NCBI RefSeq assembly: GCF_026241855.1
Contig: NZ_JAPJDC010000001.1
Coordinates: 868,001-932,000, forward strand
Reading direction: 5' to 3'
From: Curtobacterium flaccumfaciens pv. betae
GTDB taxonomy: Bacteria > Actinomycetota > Actinomycetes > Actinomycetales > Microbacteriaceae
Length of the DNA: 64,000 nt
The notes under the pieces were generated by a model, which made no database searches, had not been told where the DNA came from, and saw only the letters and a program-made list of their open reading frames with translations. Made by a program: the position numbers and the translations under genes. Each line of letters starts with the position of its first letter. Within the stretch, counting starts at the first letter, position 1. Positions 44,591-52,116 of this stretch are shown piece after piece.

Positions 44591-45475
44591 GTGAGCAATC
44601 AGAGCCCCTTCGCCGGCAGGACCGCCCAGGCGTTCCCGACGCTGCCCAAGGGCGACGTCCTGGGAACGTACGACAGCTACCCCGACGCGCAGCGCGTGGT
44701 GGCGAAGCTGGCCGAGGCCGACTTCCCCGTCAACCAGCTCTCGATCGTCGGCAACGACCTGAAGACGGTCGAACGGGTCACCGGCAAGATGACCTACGGC
44801 CGTGCCGCCATCGCCGGCGCGCTGTCCGGCCTGTGGCTCGGCATCTTCTTCGGCATCGTGCTCACGCTGTTCTCACCGAGCGCCGGCGGCCTGATCCTGG
44901 CGGCCGCGATCATCGGTGCCGCGTTCGGCATGCTCTACGGCATCGTCTCGTTCGCGATCACGAAGCGACAGCGTGACTTCACGAGCGTGCACCAGGTGCT
45001 CGCCACGAACTACCAGATCGTCGTCAACCCGCAGCTGACCGGGCAGGCGCAGCGGATCCTCGGCGAGCACGGGGCGACCCCGTCCACGCACTGGAACGAC
45101 GCTCCCCAGCAGCAGCAGCAGCAGCAGCAGCAGTGGCGTCCGGGCCCCGGTGGGGTCCCGCCGCAGCAGCAGTCGCCGTACGGCGGGCACGCCACGCCGC
45201 ACCAGCAGCCGGGAGGCCCGCAACACCCCGGCACGTCGGCCCCCGGCACGCAGATGGGTGCGCCTTCGGGCCCGCCGCGCTACGGCACGAACGACGGACC
45301 CCGGTACGGGGAGACCCCCGAAACGGCCGCCGCCCCCGCGGCCCCTCCGGTGCCGGAGCGTCGACCCGAGGAGCCGCCGCGCTACGGCGAGCGAGTCGTC
45401 GGTGCCACGCCGCCGGAGCCCTCGTCCTCGCCGGACGCCCAGCGTGACGGCGACGGGGACAGCGACCGCCGCTAG
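44591..45475 (+). CDS. General stress protein 17M-like membrane protein with Q/P-rich tail
   Basis: 294 residues from the GTG at 44591; AATGAT ends six bases before it. Residues 25-75 form the GSP17M/YflT-like domain (LGTYDSYPDAQRVVAKLAEADF...LSIVGNDL). Two membrane helices follow (IAGALSGLWLGIFFGIVLTL and ILAAAIIGAAFGMLYGIVSF), then a short cytoplasmic domain (YQIVVNPQLTGQAQRIL) and a long disordered tail rich in Q, P, G and E with nine consecutive glutamines. Divergent from the MgtE_N/CBS gene; the same pair is neighbours in mycobacteria. Role unknown. Confidence 0.85.
   Translation: MSNQSPFAGRTAQAFPTLPKGDVLGTYDSYPDAQRVVAKLAEADFPVNQLSIVGNDLKTVERVTGKMTYGRAAIAGALSGLWLGIFFGIVLTLFSPSAGGLILAAAIIGAAFGMLYGIVSFAITKRQRDFTSVHQVLATNYQIVVNPQLTGQAQRILGEHGATPSTHWNDAPQQQQQQQQQWRPGPGGVPPQQQSPYGGHATPHQQPGGPQHPGTSAPGTQMGAPSGPPRYGTNDGPRYGETPETAAAPAAPPVPERRPEEPPRYGERVVGATPPEPSSSPDAQRDGDGDSDRR
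45107..45133 (+). repeat. (CAG)9 run encoding polyglutamine
   Basis: Nine uninterrupted CAG codons encode a Q9 stretch in the disordered tail of the stress protein. Perfect codon repetition in an otherwise mixed GC-rich gene makes slippage likely. Confidence 0.95.
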
Positions 45476-45544
45476 TCGCGCTCCGGCTGCTGCGCTCGGG
45501 CCCCGGCGCGTGTGCTCCTCGGTCGGTGATGCGGTGGGGCGCCA

Positions 45545-45628
45545 GGTCGTTCGACACGCCGCTCACGTCCGCCGAGGTCCCACGAAGTGTCGCCGCCGAG
45601 CACCGCGGGCGGCACTTCGGGCGACCGC
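45545..45628. repeat. Dispersed palindromic element, diverged copy C1
   Basis: Inner half-sites GAGGTCCCACGAAGTGTCG (45574-45592) and CGGCACTTCGGGCGACCGC (45610-45628) around 17 bases. CGAAGTG pairs with CACTTCG here, whereas other copies have CGAACTG/CAGTTCG type arms, so both arms changed together. Outer left GGTCG is 31 bases upstream; the outer right half is lost in the tandem array. Confidence 0.65.
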
Positions 45629-45640
45629 AGCGGCAGAGTC

Positions 45641-45703
45641 CGGGCGGTGCGGGCGGTGCGGGCGGTCCGGGCGGTGCTGGCGGTGCGGGCGGTCCGGGTG
45701 GTC
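45641..45703. repeat. Seven 9-base tandem repeats
   Basis: CGGGCGGTG/CGGGCGGTC units, seven in a row with two single-base variants (CTGGCGGTG, CGGGTGGTC). They separate copies C1 and C2 of the dispersed element. Confidence 0.9.
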
Positions 45704-45810
45704 GCAACACCCCGCGCGCCCGGCGTCGAGCGGTCAGAGATCGTCGTTCGGCGCCGGCCCAGACGACGGTTCGTGACCGCTCGGCCTCGGGCAAACGGCA
45801 CGTCGTGACC
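45700..45810. repeat. Dispersed four-half-site palindromic element, copy C2
   Basis: Outer left GGTCGCAACACCCCGC (45700-45715); inner GAGCGGTCAGAGATCGTCG (45728-45746), 17 bases, CGACGGTTCGTGACCGCTC (45764-45782); outer right GTCGTGACC (45802-45810). Core spacings 32 bases on both sides. Confidence 0.75.
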
Positions 45811-45830
45811 GGGAGCCGTGCGGGCTCCGG

Positions 45831-45955
45831 GGGCGGCGGCACGGCACGGCGCCGTGCGGCATCGCTCGGCAGCGCACGGCTCCGCACCGGACGGCAGCGC
45901 ACGGCACCGCATGGCACGGCATGGCACGGCACGGCACCGCACGGCACCGCCCGGT
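45831..45955. repeat. Low-complexity tract of GGCAC/GGCAT-like pentamers
   Basis: Degenerate short repeats such as ACGGCACCGC and GGCATGGCAC follow one another for about 125 bases just before the end of the acetyltransferase gene. No coding or structural meaning is evident. Confidence 0.7.
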
Positions 45956-45978
45956 CTCGCCGGGCAGGCTCGGTCCGG

Positions 45979-46455
45979 CTAGAGGACCTTCGAGTAGCAG
46001 ACCGACAGGGGCGCCCCGACGTAGGGCCCGAAGTTCGCGATCCGCCGGAACCCCTCGCGCTGGTAGAAGCCGACGGCACGCTGCTGCGCTGTGCCCGTCT
46101 CGAGGACGAGCGCCGGGGACCCGAGGTCGAGCGCGGCCTCTTCCAGCCGTCGCAGCAACGCAGCCGCGACGCCGGACCCGCGGGACTCCGGTCGGACGTA
46201 CATCCGCTTGATCTCCGCGATGCCGTCGTCGACGATGCGCAGGCCCCCGCAGCCCAGGGGAGTACCGGACTCGTCCCGCGCGACGAAGAACACCGCGATC
46301 GACTCGGCGGTCGGCTTCTCACCCGGCTCGGTGTCGCCGCCGTGCGCCCGGTCGATCTCCAGTCGCTGTGCGGCGCGGAGTCGCTGGGCGTCGGGGGAGT
46401 CGAAGTGCTCGACCTCGATCGCGAAGGTGTTCGGGGAGGCCTCGGGCATGGTCAC
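45979..46455 (-). CDS. GNAT family N-acetyltransferase
   Basis: 158 residues from a GTG (VTMPEASPNTFAIEVEHFD) with TAGCCT six bases upstream; the ATG six bases in is a possible alternative. Acetyl-CoA loop VRPESRGSGVAAALLRRLEEAA and the C-terminal AVGFYQREGFRRIANFGPYVG are visible. ECxGLR-type strand GCGGLRIVDDGIAEIKRMYV is typical of a group of uncharacterised actinobacterial GNATs. Nine bases from the pepP stop, in the same direction, so likely co-transcribed. Substrate unknown. Confidence 0.87.
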   Translation of the reverse strand: MTMPEASPNTFAIEVEHFDSPDAQRLRAAQRLEIDRAHGGDTEPGEKPTAESIAVFFVARDESGTPLGCGGLRIVDDGIAEIKRMYVRPESRGSGVAAALLRRLEEAALDLGSPALVLETGTAQQRAVGFYQREGFRRIANFGPYVGAPLSVCYSKVL

Positions 46456-46464
46456 CCGATCAGG

Positions 46465-47949
46465 CTAGCGGCCCGAGCGGGCGATCCACCCCTCCACTTC
46501 CGAGGGGGTCCGGGGGATGCCGACGGACAGGTTCTCGGCGCCGTCCTCGGTCACCAGGATGTCGTCCTCGATGCGGACACCGATGCCACGGAACTCCTCC
46601 GGCACGGTCAGGTCGTCCTGCTGGAAGTACAGCCCGGGCTCGATCGTGAAGACCATGCCGGCCTGCACGGTGCCGTCGAGGTACATCTCGCGGCGGGCCT
46701 TCGCGCAGTCGTGCACGTCGAGCCCGAGGTGGTGGCTCGTGCCGTGCACCATGTAGCGGCGGTGGAACTGGTTGTCCGGCTCGAGCGACTCGGCGGCCGA
46801 GACCGGCAGGAAGCCCCACTCGGCGGTCTTCCGCGCGATGACCTCCATCGCGGTGGCGTGCACCTGGCGGAACGTGATGCCCGGCTTGACGATCGCGAAC
46901 GCGGCGTCGGCGGCTTCGAGCACGGCTTCGTAGACCATGCGCTGCACGGGCGAGAACGTGCCGCTCACCGGGAGCGTGCGGGTGATGTCGGCGGTGTAGA
47001 ACGAGTCGACCTCGACCCCGGCGTCGATGAGGATGAGGTCGCCCGGCTGCACGGCGCCGTCGTTGCGGGTCCAGTGCAGGATGCAGGCGTGGTGGCCCGA
47101 GGCGGCGATGGTGTCGTAGCCCACGGTGTTGCCGTCCGCGCGCGCCCGGCGGTTGAACGTGCCCTCGACGATGCGCTCACCGCGCGGGTGCGCGAGCACG
47201 GCGTCGAAGTCGCCGATGACGTCGTCGAACCCGTGCTTCGTGGCGTCGACGGCCTTGCGGAGCTCACGGACCTCGTACGCGTCCTTGACGAGTCGCAGCT
47301 CGGACAGGTCACGGGAGAGCAGGTCGTCGGTGGCCGGCGACCCCTCGGTCTCGTCCGCGCCACCGATCGCCGCGCCGATGCGGGCGTCGAGGGAACGGGT
47401 CAGGTCGTCGTCGGCTTCACGCACGAGCAGCGCCGACGCGTCGAGTGCATCGGCGACGGCCGTGAACGCCCCGAGGTCGGCGGTGGCCAGCCCGAGGTCG
47501 GCGGCGACGGCGTCGAGCGAGGGGCGCGGACCGACCCAGAACTCCCCGATCTCGGGGTTGGCGTAGAACTCTTCCGAGTCGCGGCCTGCGGTGGCGCGGA
47601 AGTACAGCGTGGCGTCGTGCCCGGAGCCGTTCGGCGTCATCACGAGCACGGAGCCGACGACGGTGTCCGTGCCCCAACCGGTCAGGTGGGCGAAGGTGGA
47701 GTGCGGGCGGAACGGGTAGTCGCAGTCGTTCGAGCGGACCTTGGCCTGCCCGGCCGGCACCACGATCGTGCGGCCCGGGTGCAGCTCGGAGATGCGCGCG
47801 CGACGCTCGGCGGCGAACGCGGCCTGCTCGCGGGGCTCGGGCTGCGCCTCCGAGCGCTCGGCCCACTGCGACCCGATGAAGTCCTTGAAGGTCGAGGACC
47901 CGGGGGTCGTGGATCGGTTGCTCGTCGCGCGGGGAGTCGTGTCGGCCAT
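46465..47949 (-). CDS. pepP: Xaa-Pro aminopeptidase (M24B, PepP)
   Basis: 494 residues from the ATG at 47949, the length of the family. Removes N-terminal residues that precede proline. The N-terminal domain holds VPAGQAKVRSNDCDYPFRPHSTFAHLTGW. The dimetal site of the pita-bread fold is visible in order: ILIDAGVEVDSFYTADITRT (two aspartates), MVHGTSHHLGLDVHD (histidine), MVFTIEPGLYF (glutamate) and GVRIEDDILVT (glutamate). Cytoplasmic. It starts 70 bases from the divergent PHP gene. Confidence 0.94.
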   Translation of the reverse strand: MADTTPRATSNRSTTPGSSTFKDFIGSQWAERSEAQPEPREQAAFAAERRARISELHPGRTIVVPAGQAKVRSNDCDYPFRPHSTFAHLTGWGTDTVVGSVLVMTPNGSGHDATLYFRATAGRDSEEFYANPEIGEFWVGPRPSLDAVAADLGLATADLGAFTAVADALDASALLVREADDDLTRSLDARIGAAIGGADETEGSPATDDLLSRDLSELRLVKDAYEVRELRKAVDATKHGFDDVIGDFDAVLAHPRGERIVEGTFNRRARADGNTVGYDTIAASGHHACILHWTRNDGAVQPGDLILIDAGVEVDSFYTADITRTLPVSGTFSPVQRMVYEAVLEAADAAFAIVKPGITFRQVHATAMEVIARKTAEWGFLPVSAAESLEPDNQFHRRYMVHGTSHHLGLDVHDCAKARREMYLDGTVQAGMVFTIEPGLYFQQDDLTVPEEFRGIGVRIEDDILVTEDGAENLSVGIPRTPSEVEGWIARSGR

Positions 47950-48019
47950 GCGTCCATCATCGCACCGCCCGGGGACACCCGGCCTGTGCGGCCGCTCACC
48001 TGTGGATAGCATTGGCCAC

Positions 48020-48892
48020 GTGCCCGACCCGTTCATCGACCTGCACGCGCACTCCAGTGTCTCCGACGGCACCGAGCGTCCCGCGGAGCTCGTCCGAGCG
48101 GCCGCGGCCGCCGGACTCGACGCCGTCGCGCTGACCGACCACGACACGACCGCGGGGTGGGCGGACGCCACGGCCGCGGCGCACGAGCTGCCCCTGACCC
48201 TGCTGCCGGGCCTCGAGCTGAGCACCCGGATCGGCTACCGCAGCGTGCACGTGCTCGGCTACCTGGTGGACCCCGAGCACCCCGGACTGGTCGAGGAGAC
48301 GACCCGGATCCGCGACGGCCGGCTCTCCCGCGCGCACCGCATGGTCGACCGCATCGCCGAGGACCACCCCATCACCTGGGCGGACGTCCTGGCCCAGTCC
48401 AGCCCCGGGGCCACGATCGGCCGTCCGCACATCGCCGACGCCCTGGTCGCCCGGGGGCTCGAGTCCGACCGGTCCGCGGCGTTCCGCGGCATCCTGCACC
48501 CGGCGTCCGGCTACTACGAACCCCACGAGGCACCGTCGCCCCTGCGCGGCGTCGAACTCATCCGGCAGGCGGGCGGCGTGCCCGTCATCGCGCACCCCGC
48601 GGCGTCCTCGCGCGGGATCGTCATCGACGAGCCGATGCTCCGCGACCTGGTCGACGCCGGGCTCGGCGGGCTCGAGGTCGACCACCGCGAGAACCTGGCA
48701 CACGGCAAGCGCACCCTGCTCGACTGGGCGACGCGCTACGGCCTGTTCGTCACCGGCTCGAGCGACTACCACGGCACCGGCAAGCCGAACCGGCTGGGGG
48801 AGCACCGCACCGCACGCGTCTCGTTCGACGCGATCGTGTCCGAGGCCACCGGCAGCGCCCCGGTCGTCGGCCCCGGTTCGCGTCTGGCCTGA
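48020..48892 (+). CDS. PHP-domain phosphoesterase (TrpH/RNase AM-like)
   Basis: 290 residues from a GTG with TAGCAT seven bases upstream. PHP metal-site motifs in order: DLHAHSSVSDGTE, ALTDHDTTAGW, LLPGLELSTR, GRPHIADALV, PVIAHPAASSRG and TGSSDYHGTGK. The E. coli relative YciV/TrpH is a 5'-3' exonuclease of RNA and 3',5'-bisphosphonucleosides; that activity is plausible here. Convergent with the helicase gene across two hairpins. Confidence 0.9.
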   Translation: MPDPFIDLHAHSSVSDGTERPAELVRAAAAAGLDAVALTDHDTTAGWADATAAAHELPLTLLPGLELSTRIGYRSVHVLGYLVDPEHPGLVEETTRIRDGRLSRAHRMVDRIAEDHPITWADVLAQSSPGATIGRPHIADALVARGLESDRSAAFRGILHPASGYYEPHEAPSPLRGVELIRQAGGVPVIAHPAASSRGIVIDEPMLRDLVDAGLGGLEVDHRENLAHGKRTLLDWATRYGLFVTGSSDYHGTGKPNRLGEHRTARVSFDAIVSEATGSAPVVGPGSRLA

Positions 48893-48932
48893 CGGCCGAC
48901 CGAACGGCTGGCCACTGAGTCTTCGGCCTGGC

Positions 48933-48968
48933 CGACAGTCCACGCGTCGGCGTCCGCGTGAACTGTCG
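48933..48968. terminator. Inverted repeat after the PHP gene
   Basis: CGACAGTCCACGC (48933-48945) and GCGTGAACTGTCG (48956-48968), one mismatch, loop of 10. The right arm shares GTGAACTGTCG with a half-site of the dispersed element, but the two arms face the opposite way round. Confidence 0.6.
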
Positions 48969-49004
48969 CTGCGCGCGTGACGCCGGTCCGCGGGTGGAGA
49001 CGAC

Positions 49005-49036
49005 GAAGGGCCCGTCGCGTCAGCGACGGACCCTTC
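49005..49036. terminator. Terminator of the DEAD-box helicase gene
   Basis: GAAGGGCCCGTCGC (49005-49018) pairs with GCGACGGACCCTTC (49023-49036), loop GTCA, one C-A mismatch; it starts 13 bases after the helicase stop on the minus strand. Confidence 0.85.
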
Positions 49037-49048
49037 GGTCTGGAGGCG

Positions 49049-50557
49049 CTACTCGCCGTCCGACGTACCCTGCGGTGCCGAGGCGGTCGCCGAGGCATCG
49101 CCGGTGCCGGCTCCGCGACGGCGGCGACGACGGCGACGCTTCGCGGCGCCGTCGGTGGTGGAACCACCTTCGACAGCCGAGCCGTCCTCGGTGCCCGCCG
49201 CGGCGGTGGGGGCGACCGACTCGGTGGCCGGAGCCTGCGGGGCGGACTGCTCCGAGCCTCCTGACCGGGTGCGGCTGCGCGACCGCGAACGCGACGCGTC
49301 ACGCGAACCCGAGGCCGGGCGGTCGCTGCTGCGCTTCTCGACGGGAGCGCCGGCCGAGGCGGCGTGCGACGACGAGCCGGGCAGGCGGCCCTTGGTGCCC
49401 TTGGGGATGTCGAGTTCCTCGAACAGGTGGGGCGACGACGAGTAGGTCTCGACGGGCTCGGGGATGCCGAACTCGAGGGCCTTGTCGATCAGCGTCCACT
49501 TGTGCAGGTCGTCCCAGTCGACGAACGTGACCGCGATGCCGGTCTTGCCGGCGCGGCCCGTGCGTCCGGCACGGTGCAGGTACGTGTCCGGGTCGTCCGG
49601 GATCGTGTGGTTGATCACGTGCGTGACGTCGTCCACGTCGATGCCGCGGGCAGCGACGTCGGTGGCGATGAGCACGTCACGCTTGCCGGCCTTGAACGCC
49701 GCCATCGCGCGCTCGCGCTGCTCCTGGTTGAGGTCGCCGTGCACCGCTGCGGCGTTGAACCCGCGGTCCTTCAGCTCCTCGACGAGCTTCGCCGCGGCAC
49801 GCTTGGTGCGGGTGAAGATCACGGTCTTGCCGCGGCCCTCGGCCTGGAGGATGCGGGCGATGACCTCGTCCTTGTCCAGGGAGTGCGCACGGTAGATGAG
49901 GTGCTTGATGTTGGCCTGCATGAGGCCCTCGTCAGGGTCGGTCGCCCGGATGTGCACCGGACGGCTCATGAACCGGCGGGCGAGGGCGACGATCGGCGCG
50001 GGCATCGTCGCCGAGAACAGCATCGTGTGACGCACCTCGGGGACGGCCTGGAAGATGCGCTCGATGTCCGACAGGAACCCGAGGTCGAGCATCCGGTCGG
50101 CCTCGTCGAGCACGACCTCTTGCACGTGGGAGAGGTCGAGCAGACGCTGCCGCTGCAAGTCGATGAGCCGCCCGGGCGTGCCGACGACGATCTGGGCACC
50201 GGCCTTGAGCTGCTCGACCTGGCCCTCGTAGGCCTTGCCGCCGTAGATCGAGACGACCGTGGTCGGACGGTTCGAGGCCGCGAGCTCGAGGTCCTCGGTG
50301 ACCTGGACCGCGAGTTCACGGGTCGGGACGACGACGAGCGCCTTCACGCCGTGCGCCGGGTCGGCACCGAGTCGCTGGATCAGCGGCAGGCCGAAGCCGA
50401 GCGTCTTGCCGGTACCCGTCTTGGCCTGGCCGATGATGTCCTGGCCGGTCAGGCCGAGCGGGATGGTCTGTTCCTGGATCGGGAAGGGCTCGATGATGCC
50501 CTTGCCGGCCAGTGCATCGACGATGTCCTGGTCGATGTTGAGGTCTGAGAAAGTCAA
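49049..50557 (-). CDS. DEAD-box RNA helicase (RhlE/Rv3211-like)
   Basis: 502 residues from a TTG (codes Met, then TFSDLNIDQDIVDAL) with AAGGTGA about six bases upstream, which decides the start. ATP-dependent RNA unwinding. Motifs: Q motif PFPIQEQTIP, I AKTGTGKT, Ia PTRELA, II VLDEADRMLD, III FSATMP, V ATDVAARGIDV and VI HRAGRTGRAGKTG. A 120-residue tail is low complexity: S/R-rich, then A/P/T-rich, then a run of arginines (KRRRRRRRRG) likely to bind RNA. A cold-stress or ribosome-assembly role is usual. Confidence 0.94.
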   Translation of the reverse strand: MTFSDLNIDQDIVDALAGKGIIEPFPIQEQTIPLGLTGQDIIGQAKTGTGKTLGFGLPLIQRLGADPAHGVKALVVVPTRELAVQVTEDLELAASNRPTTVVSIYGGKAYEGQVEQLKAGAQIVVGTPGRLIDLQRQRLLDLSHVQEVVLDEADRMLDLGFLSDIERIFQAVPEVRHTMLFSATMPAPIVALARRFMSRPVHIRATDPDEGLMQANIKHLIYRAHSLDKDEVIARILQAEGRGKTVIFTRTKRAAAKLVEELKDRGFNAAAVHGDLNQEQRERAMAAFKAGKRDVLIATDVAARGIDVDDVTHVINHTIPDDPDTYLHRAGRTGRAGKTGIAVTFVDWDDLHKWTLIDKALEFGIPEPVETYSSSPHLFEELDIPKGTKGRLPGSSSHAASAGAPVEKRSSDRPASGSRDASRSRSRSRTRSGGSEQSAPQAPATESVAPTAAAGTEDGSAVEGGSTTDGAAKRRRRRRRRGAGTGDASATASAPQGTSDGE

Positions 50558-50692
50558 AGAATCACCTTAGTTCTGGTGGAAGTCCCGGCCAGTCTACCGA
50601 CGGGCGCGTGGTCCGGGGCGCTCCGGGGTGCGTCGGGGCGTCCGGGCGGGCGACCGGCGGGTGCCACGGGACTCGCCCTCTATGCTGGTCGG

Positions 50693-51409
50693 GTGGTCTC
50701 GTGGTGGAACCGGAAGCGCGCGGCGCAGCTCGCTGCAGCATGGCTCGCGTCGCGGAACCCGCGCGGAGCCGCGCAGGTCAAGCGGCTCGCGCTCGACGAC
50801 GTCACCCCGGAGCTCGACGTCTACCTGGGGCAGGCCGCGTACCTGCAGCTCTCCGTCTACGAGACGATGGGACGAGCCGGTGCTTCGGCACCGACGCTCT
50901 CCGGCCGTCTGGTCACCGGGGTCCTCGCGACCACGGCGCTCGAGCGGCACCGCACGATCGTGGCCGAGATCGAACGCAGCGGCGGAGACCCGGCGGCGCT
51001 GATGGCCCCGCACCGCGAGGCGATCGACCTGTTCCTCGAACGGACGAGCGGTGCCGACTGGTACGAGTCGATGCTGACCGGCTACGTGACGGCCGGCATC
51101 CTGAACGACCTGTTCGGCAACCTGCTCCGCTCCCTGCCGACGGACGTGCGGCAGCGGCTGCGTTCGGTGTTCGACGCGCGCGAGGAAGCAGCGGTCGTCG
51201 AAGAACTGGCGGCCCACATCGAGAACGACCCGCGGATCGGTTCTCGCCTGGCGATGTGGGGACGGCGCCTGGTGGGCGACACCCTGCTGGTCGCCCGGTC
51301 GGCGCTGGCGTCGCACGCCCGCGAGGACCAGGAGCGGCTCGAGCCGGTCTGGACCGAACTCATCGCCGCGCACACCCGACGGATGGACGCGCTCGGTCTG
51401 ACGGCCTGA
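50693..51409 (+). CDS. Ferritin-like fold protein (Rv3210c-like, MiaE-related)
   Basis: 238 residues from a GTG with TATGCT ending six bases before it; earlier starts would lie in the promoter. Mostly helical: the four-helix bundle includes YLQLSVYETMGRAG, ALERHRTIVAEIERSGG, WYESMLTGYVTAGILNDLFGNLL and ARSALASHAREDQERLEPVW, where glutamates and histidines could bind a di-iron centre. Related proteins are annotated as tRNA-hydroxylase-like. Divergent from the DEAD-box helicase, the same pairing seen in mycobacteria. Substrate unknown. Confidence 0.75.
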   Translation: MVSWWNRKRAAQLAAAWLASRNPRGAAQVKRLALDDVTPELDVYLGQAAYLQLSVYETMGRAGASAPTLSGRLVTGVLATTALERHRTIVAEIERSGGDPAALMAPHREAIDLFLERTSGADWYESMLTGYVTAGILNDLFGNLLRSLPTDVRQRLRSVFDAREEAAVVEELAAHIENDPRIGSRLAMWGRRLVGDTLLVARSALASHAREDQERLEPVWTELIAAHTRRMDALGLTA

Positions 51410-51463
51410 GCGGTCGAGCTGCTCGAGCGTCAGGATTGCTCGAGGGTCAGGATTGCTCGTGGG

Positions 51464-51760
51464 TCAGGCGCCGCGCGTCTTGAGCTGCTCGTAGTACTCG
51501 GCGTCGCGCTTGTCGCGCTGCGTGCCGAGGAGCCACTCGACGACGAGGACGACCACGCCGGACCCCACGAGGGCCACGACCCAGATCCAGGTGCCGTCGT
51601 ACCGCCACCCGGCCCAGGTCAGCGCCTCCCAGAGGACGGCTGCGGCGATGCCGCCGACCGCGGGGCCGACGAGCACGCCGCGGTTCGACCGCCACGGCAG
51701 GATCACGTGCGCGACCGCGCCGATGATGACGCCGCCGAGGACGGCGAAGAGCAGTTCCAC
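51464..51760 (-). CDS. Small membrane protein of unknown function
   Basis: 98 residues from a GTG four bases after the DUF3107 stop (VELLFAVLGGVIIGAVAHVIL). Three hydrophobic segments: residues 2-18, about 28-45 (VLVGPAVGGIAAAVLWEAL), and about 60-80 (WIWVVALVGSGVVVLVVEWL), then a charged tail GTQRDKRDAEYYEQLKTRGA. No family recognised. Tightly linked to DUF3107 and so probably in its operon. Confidence 0.75.
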   Translation of the reverse strand: MELLFAVLGGVIIGAVAHVILPWRSNRGVLVGPAVGGIAAAVLWEALTWAGWRYDGTWIWVVALVGSGVVVLVVEWLLGTQRDKRDAEYYEQLKTRGA

Positions 51761-51764
51761 GTCG

Positions 51765-51989
51765 TCAGGCGACGAAGCCGATGCGCCGTGCCTCTTCCGC
51801 GCCGACCTCGACGTACGCCAGAGCCGAGACGGGGACGATGAAGCGACGGCCCTTGTCGTCCTGCAGCGACAGGTGCGTCGACTGCGCGGTGAGCGCCTCG
51901 GACACGGCCTTCTCGACCTGGTCCGCGGTCTGGGCGGTCTCGAAGGCGATCTCGCGGGGGCTGTTGATGATGCCGATCTTGATGTCCAC
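51765..51989 (-). CDS. DUF3107 small conserved protein (Rv3208A-like)
   Basis: 74 residues from a GTG with TACGCT six bases upstream. The whole protein is a DUF3107 domain: VDIKIGIINSPREIAFETAQ, VEKAVSEALTAQSTHLSLQDDKGRRFIVP and AYVEVGAEEARRIGFVA. Widespread in actinobacteria, function unknown. Its start is 127 bases from the divergent adnA start, as in mycobacteria. Confidence 0.93.
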   Translation of the reverse strand: MDIKIGIINSPREIAFETAQTADQVEKAVSEALTAQSTHLSLQDDKGRRFIVPVSALAYVEVGAEEARRIGFVA

Positions 51990-52116
51990 GAGCACAGCGT
52001 ATCCGAGCGGTCCCGTGCGGTATCGGGCGTTCGCCGCGGGCGCACTCGACGGCGCGACGACCGGTGCCCCGCGCGTCCGCAGCGGTGCTGTCGGCGGTCC
52101 TGGGTACCGTACGAGC

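Larger units (their letters stand above)
45476..45978. other. Gene-free 503-base gap between convergent genes, repeat-rich
   Basis: Contains two copies of the dispersed element, a 9-base tandem array between them, and a tract of CGGCAC/CGGCAT-like pentamers (about 45831-45955). No terminator of the GGAGGCCCGG type is seen. Frames running through it are antisense extensions and not proteins. Confidence 0.75.

Noticed and set aside
45641..45703. Tandem 9-mers as a CRISPR or a collagen-like gene
   Set aside because: No spacers. Although GGCGGT codes glycines, no start, ribosome site or continuous protein is present.
45526..48009. 827-residue plus-strand frame over the repeat gap and pepP
   Set aside because: Antisense to the acetyltransferase and pepP, and composed of RGVEVR-like low-complexity sequence; its N-terminal part is read from repeats.
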